Shown here: positions 6,845 through 13,882 of the stretch, one piece after another | How positions within the stretch are numbered: position 1 is the stretch's first letter | Layout of the letters: every line of letters starts with the position of its first letter | Assembly (NCBI GenBank): GCA_903864555.1 | Contig: CAIPGJ010000476.1 | Coordinates: 1 to 17,177 of the forward strand | Direction: 5' to 3' | From: an uncultured Pseudomonadota bacterium | GTDB taxonomy: Bacteria; Pseudomonadota; Gammaproteobacteria; Burkholderiales; SG8-39 | Length of the DNA stretch: 17,177 nt | Translations under genes and position numbers: made by a program | Notes under the pieces: model-generated | What the model was told of the DNA's origin: nothing | What the model saw: the letters and a program-made list of their open reading frames with translations, nothing else | Database searches by the model: none

Positions 6845-7798
6845 TCAAGCGGGGCGATAGGGGCTGAGCAGCGGCTTGCCTTGAAAATGCAGTCGCAGGT
6901 TCCCGGCCATGACATCGAACATGTCCTGGCGGGTCTGCACAGTCGATGCGCCCAGGTGAGGGAGAATGATCACATTGTCCAGGGCAAGCAGGGCCGGGTC
7001 GGGATTGGGTTCATTCTGGCAGACATCGAGTCCCGCACCGGCGATGTGCTTCAGCGCCAATGCCCGGATCAGTGCAGGCTCATCGACGATGGACCCGCGC
7101 GCGACGTTCACCAGGAAGCCTTCCGGCCCCAGCGCCTGCAGCACTTGTGCATTGACTAGGTTGCGTGTGGCCGGGGTGGCCGGGCAGCACACCAGCAATA
7201 GGTCGCTGTCGGCAGCCATGTCGTGCAGGTCGGCGTAGTAGCGGTATGGAACGTCTTGAGGCTTGCGTCCGAAATAGGCGATGGACATCCCGCACGCTGC
7301 CAACCGACGCGCCACGGCCTTGCCGATGCGCCCCAGGCCGATGATGCCGGCGGTATGCCCCCCCGCCAGTGTGGCCAGCGGCATGTTGCCTTCCCTGGGC
7401 CAGCGGCCTGAGCGCACATAGCGATCCCCGGCGGTGACACCACGCATGATGTCCAGGGAAAGCGCCAGCGCAATATCAGCCACCGGCTCGGCCAGCACGT
7501 CAGGCGCATGCGCAACAACGATGCCTCGCGCTGCAGCGGCCTCCGTATCAATGCTGTCCAGGCCGCTGGAGTAGGAGGAAATGATCTCCAGGCCGGGCAA
7601 CTGGTCGAAGAGCGCGTGGCTGAGCATCCCACAGCCGGTCTTGGTACCTCCCGTTGCGATGCCGCGAATGTCCCCAGAACGAATGCCTGCCAAGTCGGAC
7701 ATTCGCGCGCTGGCCGGCAGTACGTGGACGGTGAATTCCTTTCGCAGCTGGCTGACAGCCGCGGCAGGCAGGGCGGGCATGGCCAGCACACAGGACAT
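6845..7798 (-). CDS. D-2-hydroxyacid dehydrogenase (glyoxylate/hydroxypyruvate reductase-like)
   Basis: A 317-residue NAD(P)H-dependent dehydrogenase of the D-isomer 2-hydroxyacid family, which reduces 2-oxoacids such as glyoxylate or hydroxypyruvate. The Rossmann motif is G154-L-G-R-I-G159, and the catalytic triad is visible as R234 (NVARGSIVDE), E263 (QNEP) and H281 (LPHLGAST). The residues after the last strand of the dinucleotide-binding unit (YFGRKP, 175-180) include R178 and K179, which fits NADP(H) preference as in GhrB-like enzymes. The length is normal. The ATG at 7798 follows GAGGAG, which overlaps the stop region of the upstream acyl-CoA ligase gene (nine-base gap), so it is the last gene of a four-gene operon. 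Together with the Hyi-like isomerase, it suggests glyoxylate or hydroxypyruvate as a pathway product. The exact substrate is inferred. Confidence 0.88.
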   Translation of the reverse strand: MSCVLAMPALPAAAVSQLRKEFTVHVLPASARMSDLAGIRSGDIRGIATGGTKTGCGMLSHALFDQLPGLEIISSYSSGLDSIDTEAAAARGIVVAHAPDVLAEPVADIALALSLDIMRGVTAGDRYVRSGRWPREGNMPLATLAGGHTAGIIGLGRIGKAVARRLAACGMSIAYFGRKPQDVPYRYYADLHDMAADSDLLLVCCPATPATRNLVNAQVLQALGPEGFLVNVARGSIVDEPALIRALALKHIAGAGLDVCQNEPNPDPALLALDNVIILPHLGASTVQTRQDMFDVMAGNLRLHFQGKPLLSPYRPA

Positions 7799-7807
7799 CG
7801 CTTCTCC

Positions 7808-9940
7808 TCAGCCGATGATCAACAGGCCATCGACTGCGGCCACGCTGTCGACGCCCAGTTTGAGTGGATTGACTTCGAAGGTGAATTGCTCCCAGGGCGC
7901 GGTGGCAACCAACGCGGAAAAGCTGGCAATGAAATCAGCCGCCTGCCGTTGCTGCGATTCGGTGACAAGATGTGGAAGGCGCCGCAGAGTGCGCAGCCGG
8001 GAGAGCAGGTCAAACGCGCCTTGGGCTTCCAGTGGGGCACGGGCCAAAGCAACATCGTCGATCACCTCGGTCAAGCCACCGCCCATGCCGCAGCCCACCA
8101 TGACGCCGAATTCCCGGTCCCGAAAGGCGGTCACCAACAGTTCCTGGGCTCCAGCAAACATATGCTGCACCCAGGTGCCCTCCAGGGTGACGCCCAACTT
8201 TGCGGCGCGCTCGCGAAATAACGTGTCGGCGCGCATCACGGCCTCGGCTGAATCCAGGTTGAGGACCACCAGCCCGGCCGCGGCGCGATGGGTGATCGCT
8301 GGAGAGATGCCTTTAAGCACCACGGGAAACCCTATCTCGGTAGCGATGCGCACGGCATCGGCGGTGGTTGTGGCAAGCTGCCCGCGAGCGACCGGCAGCC
8401 GTGCAGCTTGGAGAATGCCGGCCACGGTGTGTTCGGAGATGACGCCTTCACCGGCGCTGACGAAGCGGTCCCAGTAAAACGGCTCCGGAACCTGTTCGCT
8501 GCGGTGAATCTGATGGCGCAAGTCCTCCGCGTGGCGCGTGATGTAGCCCAGCGTGCGCACAGCGCGCGCCTGCTCCGTGAAGGTGTAGATGCCGCGCCTT
8601 GCCAGGTTTTCCCGGGTGCCTTCGGGCATGGCCTGCCAGGTGAGACAGAGAGTTTTGGCGGTGTCCTGGCGCAGGTCGTCGAACATTTCCACCAGCTGGG
8701 GTGCGAGGCTGCCGAAGCCGGAGGAGAGAAATATCCAGCTGTCTATCCCGGGCGCCGCGGATAGCGTACGAAAGGCCTCGGGCATGTTGGCGCGGTACTT
8801 CGGCGTGGTCATGATGCCCGGAGTCATGTCCACCGGATTAAGTGCCGAACTGATGGGTGTCAGCAGTGGTGCCACAGCCTTCATTGTATGCTCGTCCAGT
8901 TGCGGGACCTGCAGGCCTTCACGGTCGCACTGGTCAGTGCAGATCACACCACTGCCCCCGCCGAACGTGGACACGAGCACTCGCCGGCCGGCGGGCAGTT
9001 GCCCGGGCTTCATGGACGAGAGCTGCAGGCATACATCCAGCAATTCCTCGGTGGAGTGAACGCGGATCACGCCAAATTCTCGAAACACAGCCTCGTAGGT
9101 GCGATCCATGCCGGCAAGGCGTCCGGTATGGGCAAGCGCGGCACGGCCGCTGGCCTCGGTCGCGCCGCCCTTGAGCATGACCACCGGTTTGCCGCTGCGC
9201 CTTGCCGCTGCCAGCGCCTCGACAAAGCGCGCCGCATCGGACAGTCCTTCGGTATAAACGGCGATGACGCGGGTACCCGTATCATGCGTCAGCGCATGCA
9301 TAAAATCCGGGATCCCGAGCGAAGCCTCGTTACCGCAACTGATGGTGAGGCGAAACCCCAACCCCAGTTCCTGCGCGCGCGCGTGCGCCATGACGCTCAG
9401 TCCCCCGCTCTGGCTCACCATGGAAACGGCACCCGGAGTGAGCCGGTCGTGTTCGTACATCATGGAGCTGAAGGAGGCGGTCAGCCCGATGGAGGTATTG
9501 ATGATTCCAATGCAGTTGGGCCCGCACAGCTTGATGCCGCTGTCACCGCATATCGCTTCCAGCTCACGCTGGCGGGCACGGCCTTCCTCGCCGGCTTCGG
9601 CAAATCCCCCGGCCCAGACAATGGCCGCGGGCACGCCGACTTCGGCGCATTCCCTCAGTACCGGGGCGACCGATTCGGAGGGAACCGAGAGGATTGCTAG
9701 GTCCGGTATCCCGGGCAACTCGCGCAGGCTTGCATAGCAAGGCAGCCCGGCAACATGGCTCCGGCCGCTATTCACCGGCCAGATCGGCCCATGGAACTTG
9801 AACTTGCTGAGAAAGCCGACGGCCACGCCGCCCAGGTTGCCTTCGCGGTCAGACGCACCGATGACGGCGACTGAGCGCGGGGCCAGCAGCGGCGTCAGCT
9901 CGCCAAACGGTGGCGTACTGACCAGGGAAGGGGCCTGCAT
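7808..9940 (-). CDS. ADP-forming acyl-CoA ligase (fused alpha-beta acetate-CoA ligase family)
   Basis: A 710-residue NDP-forming acyl-CoA synthetase with both subunits in one chain. It activates a carboxylic acid to its CoA thioester with ATP, giving ADP and Pi. Domain order: CoA-binding Rossmann domain (about 15-145; SVAVIGASDREGNLG, KLCGPNCIGIIN), succinyl-CoA-ligase-like domains (about 165-460; VSQSGGLSVM, SCGNEASLGIPDF), and a C-terminal ATP-grasp domain (about 495-705; GFPVVLKGISPAITHRAAAGLV, GTWVQHMFAGAQELLV, GMGGGLTEVIDD, FEVNPLKLG). The phosphorylated histidine is H271 in RAALAHTGRLAG, and the second relay histidine is H551 in SPAITH. All key elements are present. It lies 30 bp after the crotonase gene and 9 bp before the dehydrogenase gene. 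The acid substrate is unknown; context suggests the ligand of the nearby Bug proteins. Confidence 0.9.
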   Translation of the reverse strand: MQAPSLVSTPPFGELTPLLAPRSVAVIGASDREGNLGGVAVGFLSKFKFHGPIWPVNSGRSHVAGLPCYASLRELPGIPDLAILSVPSESVAPVLRECAEVGVPAAIVWAGGFAEAGEEGRARQRELEAICGDSGIKLCGPNCIGIINTSIGLTASFSSMMYEHDRLTPGAVSMVSQSGGLSVMAHARAQELGLGFRLTISCGNEASLGIPDFMHALTHDTGTRVIAVYTEGLSDAARFVEALAAARRSGKPVVMLKGGATEASGRAALAHTGRLAGMDRTYEAVFREFGVIRVHSTEELLDVCLQLSSMKPGQLPAGRRVLVSTFGGGSGVICTDQCDREGLQVPQLDEHTMKAVAPLLTPISSALNPVDMTPGIMTTPKYRANMPEAFRTLSAAPGIDSWIFLSSGFGSLAPQLVEMFDDLRQDTAKTLCLTWQAMPEGTRENLARRGIYTFTEQARAVRTLGYITRHAEDLRHQIHRSEQVPEPFYWDRFVSAGEGVISEHTVAGILQAARLPVARGQLATTTADAVRIATEIGFPVVLKGISPAITHRAAAGLVVLNLDSAEAVMRADTLFRERAAKLGVTLEGTWVQHMFAGAQELLVTAFRDREFGVMVGCGMGGGLTEVIDDVALARAPLEAQGAFDLLSRLRTLRRLPHLVTESQQRQAADFIASFSALVATAPWEQFTFEVNPLKLGVDSVAAVDGLLIIG

Positions 9941-9970
9941 GTCAGGATGACCTTCCGATCTTGGGCAAGA

Positions 9971-10807
9971 CTAGCGTCCCTTCCAGACCGGACGGCGCTT
10001 TTCCTTGAAGGCACGTGGTCCTTCGGCACCGTCTTCGTTCTCGGCGATTTCCTGGTCAAGATGGCGGGCGTAGGACACCAATGCCGGATCATAGGCTCCG
10101 GCCAGGCGGTACAGGCGCACGGCGGCCTGCACCGCAGTCGGCGAACTGAGGCTGATCATTTCCGCAAGCTCCTCGGCACTGGCCATAAGTTTCTCCTTCG
10201 GCACCACCCTGTTGACGATCGCAAACTGCAGGCATTCCTGTGCCGACAAGCGGCCGTTGCAAAGCGTCAGGTATGCAGCTACCGTGCGCGGCAGGTTGCA
10301 GTAAAGATTGTGTGCGGAGCCCAGGCGCCCCACTTTGGTATGGGTGTCTCCTATCCAGGTGTGATCAGCCATCACACGCAACTGGCATTGCAGCGCCAGA
10401 CTCAATCCAACCCCAACGGAAAAGCCGTTCATGGCCGCGATTAGCGGCTTTTCCAGGTTGGCGTCGCTTGGCTGGCCGCCACCTCCCCACCAGAACAGCG
10501 GATTGTTCGGATCCTCATGCGGCGTACGTATACCCTTGGCCTGGTACTCGGCGAGAAACTTCACGTCGCGACCGCCGCAAAAGGCCTCGTCGCCGGCCCC
10601 CGTCACTATGCCGCAGTAGATATTGGGATCCAGACCGATGTCACGCCAGCACGAGCGCATCTCGGCATAGGCATAGGAATGCAGGGAATTGCGCACATGG
10701 GGTCGATTGATCGTGACATAGGCCACATGCCCCTTCTTCTCATAGATGAGGTGCTCCAGGTTCTTGGGTGCGGAGTCAGGGTTATAGGGCGATTCGTACC
10801 TTGGCAT
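9971..10807 (-). CDS. Crotonase-superfamily enzyme lacking both hydratase glutamates
   Basis: A 278-residue enoyl-CoA hydratase/isomerase-fold protein. The fold and oxyanion hole are clear: VAYVTINRPHVRNSL (28-42), GAGDEAFCGGRDVKFL (70-85) and AAMNGFSVGVGLSLALQC (124-141). In rat mitochondrial hydratase the two catalytic glutamates sit in GGGCE and GQPE; here the aligned residues are S136 (GVGLS) and H156 (GDTHT), so ordinary hydratase chemistry is unlikely. An insert with a WWGGGG run (about 90-119) lies before the second oxyanion segment. The superfamily also contains hydrolases, decarboxylases and C-C bond lyases. The ATG at 10807 is chosen over a GTG six bases upstream because AAGGAG sits seven bases before it. 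It is the second gene of the aldolase-ligase operon. The superfamily is sure; the reaction is open. Confidence 0.88.
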   Translation of the reverse strand: MPRYESPYNPDSAPKNLEHLIYEKKGHVAYVTINRPHVRNSLHSYAYAEMRSCWRDIGLDPNIYCGIVTGAGDEAFCGGRDVKFLAEYQAKGIRTPHEDPNNPLFWWGGGGQPSDANLEKPLIAAMNGFSVGVGLSLALQCQLRVMADHTWIGDTHTKVGRLGSAHNLYCNLPRTVAAYLTLCNGRLSAQECLQFAIVNRVVPKEKLMASAEELAEMISLSSPTAVQAAVRLYRLAGAYDPALVSYARHLDQEIAENEDGAEGPRAFKEKRRPVWKGR

Positions 10808-10849
10808 GTTCACTCTCCTTTGGATTTCACGTTCAAAAAGACAGACAAC

Positions 10850-11623
10850 TCATGGCTCATGGCGGGGATTGACTGCACGCATCAGATCGCGAAGGGCATT
10901 GCCGATGACCAGCGGCGTGGAAAAACCGAGGAAGCTGAATCCGCTCGCAAGGGTACCGGCAACCTCCGAGGCTACGCGCCCGGTGGTGCCTAGGCCCACT
11001 CCATCGACTTCCAGCACAGCATCGCGGATGGCAGCAATCGCTGCGACGGCCTCGGGGTGTCCTGGCTGACCAGGGTGTCCGAGCGAGGAAGACAGATCCG
11101 AGGGCCCGACAAACAGACCGTCTATACCAGGCAAGCGGGCAATCGCCGGCACATGCGGAATGGCCTTGACGTCCTCAATAATGACCACCACCGCCGTTGC
11201 ATCGTTGCGCCCGGCCAGAAATTCCGCAGAGGGCGTAAAGCCGTGGTGGGCCGCCCGCGACAGGGTCGTGACCCCGCGATTGCCGAGAGGCGGAAAAAAG
11301 GAGGCGTCTATGATCGCCGCGGCTTCGGCCTCCGTGGAGACATGCGGCACCACAATGCCATCGGCGCCAAGGTCGAGAATCTGCGTGATGGGCAGGGCAT
11401 TGGGCAGCCGAACCAGCGCAGCCATGCCGCAGCCCTGGGCCGCCCGCACCATGTGCTCTGCGGTCTCCACGCCGATCGGACCATGCTCACTGTCGATGAT
11501 GACAAAATCAAATCCGGCATAGGCGATCATTTCGACGATCGCAGGCGAAGGAAGGCTGATGAAAAAGCCGAGCAGAGCATCCCGGCGGCGCAGGCGCTGC
11601 TTGAACGAAAGCCTGGCGGACAT
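10850..11623 (-). CDS. HpcH/HpaI-family class II aldolase (2-oxoacid/CoA-type)
   Basis: A 257-residue metal-dependent TIM-barrel aldolase. HpaI-type enzymes split 4-hydroxy-2-oxoacids to pyruvate (or glyoxylate) and an aldehyde. The sequence shows the catalytic base H47 in DSEHGP, the substrate arginine R72 in VRLP, GADGIVVPHVST (87-97), the metal ligand E150 in IIEDVKAI, and the second ligand D176 in FVGPSDLSSSLGHPG; these correspond to H45, R70, E149 and D175 of E. coli HpaI. The length matches. The ATG at 11623 gives the family start (LSFKQRLRRRDALLGFF) after an AGAGGGGG site; an upstream TTG-type start is not needed. It is the first gene of a four-gene operon, 42 bp before the crotonase gene. 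The substrate cannot be deduced; a hydroxy-oxoacid or a 3-hydroxyacyl-CoA are both possible. Confidence 0.9.
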   Translation of the reverse strand: MSARLSFKQRLRRRDALLGFFISLPSPAIVEMIAYAGFDFVIIDSEHGPIGVETAEHMVRAAQGCGMAALVRLPNALPITQILDLGADGIVVPHVSTEAEAAAIIDASFFPPLGNRGVTTLSRAAHHGFTPSAEFLAGRNDATAVVVIIEDVKAIPHVPAIARLPGIDGLFVGPSDLSSSLGHPGQPGHPEAVAAIAAIRDAVLEVDGVGLGTTGRVASEVAGTLASGFSFLGFSTPLVIGNALRDLMRAVNPRHEP

Positions 11624-11644
11624 GGTGCGCCCCCTCTGGAAGAT

Positions 11645-11705
11645 TCTGGCATCGGAGTAGATCCAGCGTAGATGCCAGACTAGCAATTAGCCATTGACAC
11701 GTCAA
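11645..11705 (-). promoter_or_regulatory. Promoter and dyad operators of the aldolase operon
   Basis: On the minus strand TTGACG (11705-11700, 5 of 6) and TAGTCT (11682-11677) are spaced 17 bp, with a start site near 11670. A 12-bp palindrome TTGAC-AC-GTCAA (11694-11705) covers the -35. A second, 9-bp perfect inverted repeat, TCTGGCATC (11645-11653) and GATGCCAGA (11671-11679), spans the -10 and the early leader. Both positions suit repressor binding. Which regulator binds is unknown. Confidence 0.5.
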
Positions 11706-11823
11706 CCAATCACCCCAATGCAGGTACATCGCGGCACGACACGCCCCCAGCCCCCTCCTACAAAACGAATCAGCCAGTCCATCGGTTGCCGGCGATGGAT
11801 CAGCATCCTTTCACAGGACCCAA

Positions 11824-11842
11824 CCTCGATTCTCTATCGAGG
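11824..11842 (-). terminator. Possible terminator hairpin after Bug 4
   Basis: A perfect 7-bp stem CCTCGAT/ATCGAGG with a 5-nt loop begins nine bases after the Bug 4 stop codon on the minus strand. The following sequence is only weakly T-rich (TTGGG), so termination may be partial. It separates Bug 4 from the aldolase operon, which has its own promoter. Confidence 0.4.
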
Positions 11843-11851
11843 ATCGCCAGA

Positions 11852-12826
11852 TCACTCCGGCACGATCCCCGCCGTCTGGATCACCTTGCGCCATTTGGCG
11901 ATTTCGTCACGCACTTTGGTGGCCAGCACTTCGGGACGGCTCACCATGAGGATGGTGCCGAAGCTGTCGAACTTGGCCTTCACCTCGGGGTTGTTCACCT
12001 GCGGCACCAGCTCTGCACTCAGCTTGGCGATGATGTCCTTGCTGGTGGCAGCCGGGGCAAACAGGCCATACCAGATGGTGGATTCGTAACCGGGCACCGT
12101 CTCGGCGATGGTGGGCAGGTCGGGCAGCGCCGGTGAACGCTGGGCGTTGGTCACGGCCAGTCCCTTGACCTGTCCGGACTTGATGCGCGGGGCCAGTTCG
12201 ACCGAGCTGGCGAAGATGAGGTCGGTCTGCCCGCCCACCATGCTGGTGAGGGCCGCCGCGGCGCCACCGAAGGGCACGTGCAGGATATCGATGCCGGCCA
12301 CCGACTTGAGCAGCTCACCCGACAGGTGGTTGGTGGTGCCCACGCCGCTGGAGCCGAAGGTGATCTTGCCCGGGTTGGCCTTGGCCAGCTTGATCAGGTC
12401 GGCCACGTTGTTGCCGGGAAACTTGTTGCCCGCGCCCAGCACCGTGGCGCTGAGGCAGACCAGGCTGATGGGCGCCAGGTCCTTCTCCACGTTGTAGGGC
12501 AGGCTCTTGTAGTAGCTGGGCGAGATGGTGATGGCCGTGGTGGTAAACAGCAGCGTGTAGCCATCTGCCGGTGACTTGGCCACCTGGTCGGTGCCGATGT
12601 TGCCACCGGCGCCGGGCTTGTTGTCGATAAGGAATATTTGTCCCAGCTTCTTCGTCATGGGCTCGGTAAAGGCACGCGTCAGCGAATCCAGCGGACCGCC
12701 CGCAGTGAAGGGAATGACGATGCGCACGGGCTTGGCCGGCCAGTTGGCAGCCGGGCTTTGCGCCAGCACCGGTCCGCCGGCGACGAGCGTAGCGGACAGG
12801 GCCAGCAAGGGCAGGATGGGTTTCAT
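11852..12826 (-). CDS. Bug/TctC-family periplasmic solute-binding protein (Bug 4)
   Basis: A 324-residue receptor with signal peptide MKPILPLLALSATLVAGG and cleavage near VLA-QS at residue 22. Signature segments: WPAKPVRIVIPFTAGGPLDSLTR (29-51), DNKPGAGGNIGTD, KSPADGYTLL, VGTTNHLSGELLK, LHVPFGGAAAALT and the aspartate-containing QTDLIFAS. The ATG at 12826 follows AGAGGAG. It diverges clearly from Bug 1 and from the Bug 2/3 pair, so it is a separate lineage. It is co-directional with the methyltransferase-like gene upstream (62 bp) and with the aldolase operon downstream (228 bp, with a hairpin and a new promoter between). It may supply substrate to that operon; this is inference from position. 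The ligand is unknown. Confidence 0.92.
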   Translation of the reverse strand: MKPILPLLALSATLVAGGPVLAQSPAANWPAKPVRIVIPFTAGGPLDSLTRAFTEPMTKKLGQIFLIDNKPGAGGNIGTDQVAKSPADGYTLLFTTTAITISPSYYKSLPYNVEKDLAPISLVCLSATVLGAGNKFPGNNVADLIKLAKANPGKITFGSSGVGTTNHLSGELLKSVAGIDILHVPFGGAAAALTSMVGGQTDLIFASSVELAPRIKSGQVKGLAVTNAQRSPALPDLPTIAETVPGYESTIWYGLFAPAATSKDIIAKLSAELVPQVNNPEVKAKFDSFGTILMVSRPEVLATKVRDEIAKWRKVIQTAGIVPE

Positions 12827-12888
12827 GAAGACTCCTCTTGGGACTGTATTTTTATGGCTGGTGAATGGGGTATGGCCGCGCGACCTGG

Positions 12889-13680
12889 CTAACGCGGCTT
12901 GATGAAGCGCAGCACGAACTCGTCATTGGGCTGCAGCGGCTTGAACACGACGCGGTCGCGCGGGTCGGCCGGGTTGCGCAGGAAATCGGCCGAGCCCTCG
13001 AGGCGGAAACCGGCCGCCTCGACTTCGCGGCGCAGCGCTGCCTCCTCCACGCGGTGCAAGGTATTCCACTCGCTGAATGCAGTGCCGGGGCGCCCGGAAT
13101 GGTCGGCAATCAGGTACGCGCCGCCGGGCTTGAGCGCATTGAACACGGCGCGGTTCATGCTGGCCCGGTCCACCGCCGGATTGCCCTGGTCGTGATAGAC
13201 GAAGAAGAAGGTGGCCAGATCGAGCGTGCCCGCGGCGATCTCCGCCGGGACCGGCGTGCTGAATGGCAGTTCGTGGAGCGTGGTGTTGCCCAGCGATGCT
13301 GCCTTCAGTCTGGCGGCAAATCGTTCCTTGGCTGCCGGCTGCATGGGACCGTTCTGCGCCCACACCTGCCCTGATGGCCCCACGGCGCGCGCCAGCAGTT
13401 CAGTGCTGTAGCCGCCGCCAGCCCCCAGGTCCAGCACGCGCATGCCCAGGCCAACACCGGTGAAGGCCAGCATCTGCTGCGGCTTGCGGCGCAGGTCATT
13501 GGTGCGATCCGCCTCGCTGCGATCGGGACTGGCGAGTAGCCGGACAATGCCCTCGTCGGAGAGGCGAGGTGCATTGGCAGCACAACCGACAAGCAGCACG
13601 GTTGCAACAAGAATAGCCGTGCCACGCATGGCATTGTCGGCAAAGGACTTCAGGGCCTGCATACAGGAATCAGGGTTCAT
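12889..13680 (-). CDS. Exported class I methyltransferase-fold lipoprotein
   Basis: A 263-residue protein with a Rossmann-type methyltransferase domain. Motif I is VLDLGAGGGYSTELLA (82-97); ALKPGGAYLIADHSG (about 181-195) and FFFVYHDQ fit later motifs. The N-terminus carries a hydrophobic segment (TAILVATVLLVGC) ending in a lipobox L-V-G-C33, followed by AANAPRLSDEGI, so it looks like a lipoprotein anchored outside the cytoplasm. That is odd because S-adenosylmethionine is not known as a periplasmic cofactor. Proteins of this kind occur in other proteobacteria, but I know of no defined reaction. The start is uncertain: ATGs at 13680, 13662 and 13629 all lack a good ribosome site, although even the last retains the export signal. 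Fold secure; activity and location inferred. Confidence 0.75.
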   Translation of the reverse strand: MNPDSCMQALKSFADNAMRGTAILVATVLLVGCAANAPRLSDEGIVRLLASPDRSEADRTNDLRRKPQQMLAFTGVGLGMRVLDLGAGGGYSTELLARAVGPSGQVWAQNGPMQPAAKERFAARLKAASLGNTTLHELPFSTPVPAEIAAGTLDLATFFFVYHDQGNPAVDRASMNRAVFNALKPGGAYLIADHSGRPGTAFSEWNTLHRVEEAALRREVEAAGFRLEGSADFLRNPADPRDRVVFKPLQPNDEFVLRFIKPR

Positions 13681-13767
13681 AGTGTGGCCAGCAGTACATT
13701 TTCGGGTTGTGATGGCGTGGGGTCTGAAGCAGCCGCGGCATTATGGCGAATCACCGGGCAAAAAGAC

Positions 13768-13803
13768 AAAAAAAAGCCGGCCTCCGGGAGGGAGGCCGGC
13801 TTT
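13768..13803 (-). terminator. Strong intrinsic terminator of the cupin-rubredoxin gene
   Basis: A perfect 13-bp stem (13773-13785 with 13791-13803; core GCCGGCCTCC) has a 5-nt loop and is followed on the minus strand by a run of eight T (13775-13768). It lies 38 bp beyond the second, downstream TGA of the rubredoxin reading frame. On the plus strand it ends with only three T, so it acts mainly for the minus-strand gene. Confidence 0.9.
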
Positions 13804-13840
13804 CACCATGGCATTGGAAAGCGTTGAAAGCGGTTCTGGA

Positions 13841-13882
13841 TCAGAACTCGATGATTTCGAAGTCGGCCTTCTTGGCCTCTCA
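13841..13882 (-). other. In-frame continuation of the rubredoxin domain after an internal TGA
   Basis: After the TGA at 13882-13880 the same frame reads E-A-K-K-A-D-F-E-I-I-E-F and stops at TGA 13843-13841. Rubredoxins end C-P-x-C-G/E-x-x-K-x-D-F-E-x-x-E, so the TGA stands exactly where the fourth iron-binding cysteine belongs and the tail after it is intact. Possible causes are a recent TGC/TGT-to-TGA mutation, a sequence error, or recoding as selenocysteine. Downstream stems (GGCC-AAGAA-GGCC and UUCGA-AAUCA-UCGAG) do not look like a convincing bacterial SECIS. Confidence 0.7.

Noticed and set aside
7581..8477. A 298-codon plus-strand frame
   Set aside because: It is antisense to the dehydrogenase and acyl-CoA ligase genes, both of which are confidently identified.
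13840..13879. Possible SECIS after the rubredoxin TGA: GGCC-AAGAA-GGCC and UUCGA-AAUCA-UCGAG
   Set aside because: The stems are only 4-5 bp and the loops lack the guanine/uracil features expected of bacterial SECIS elements. They do not support selenocysteine by themselves.
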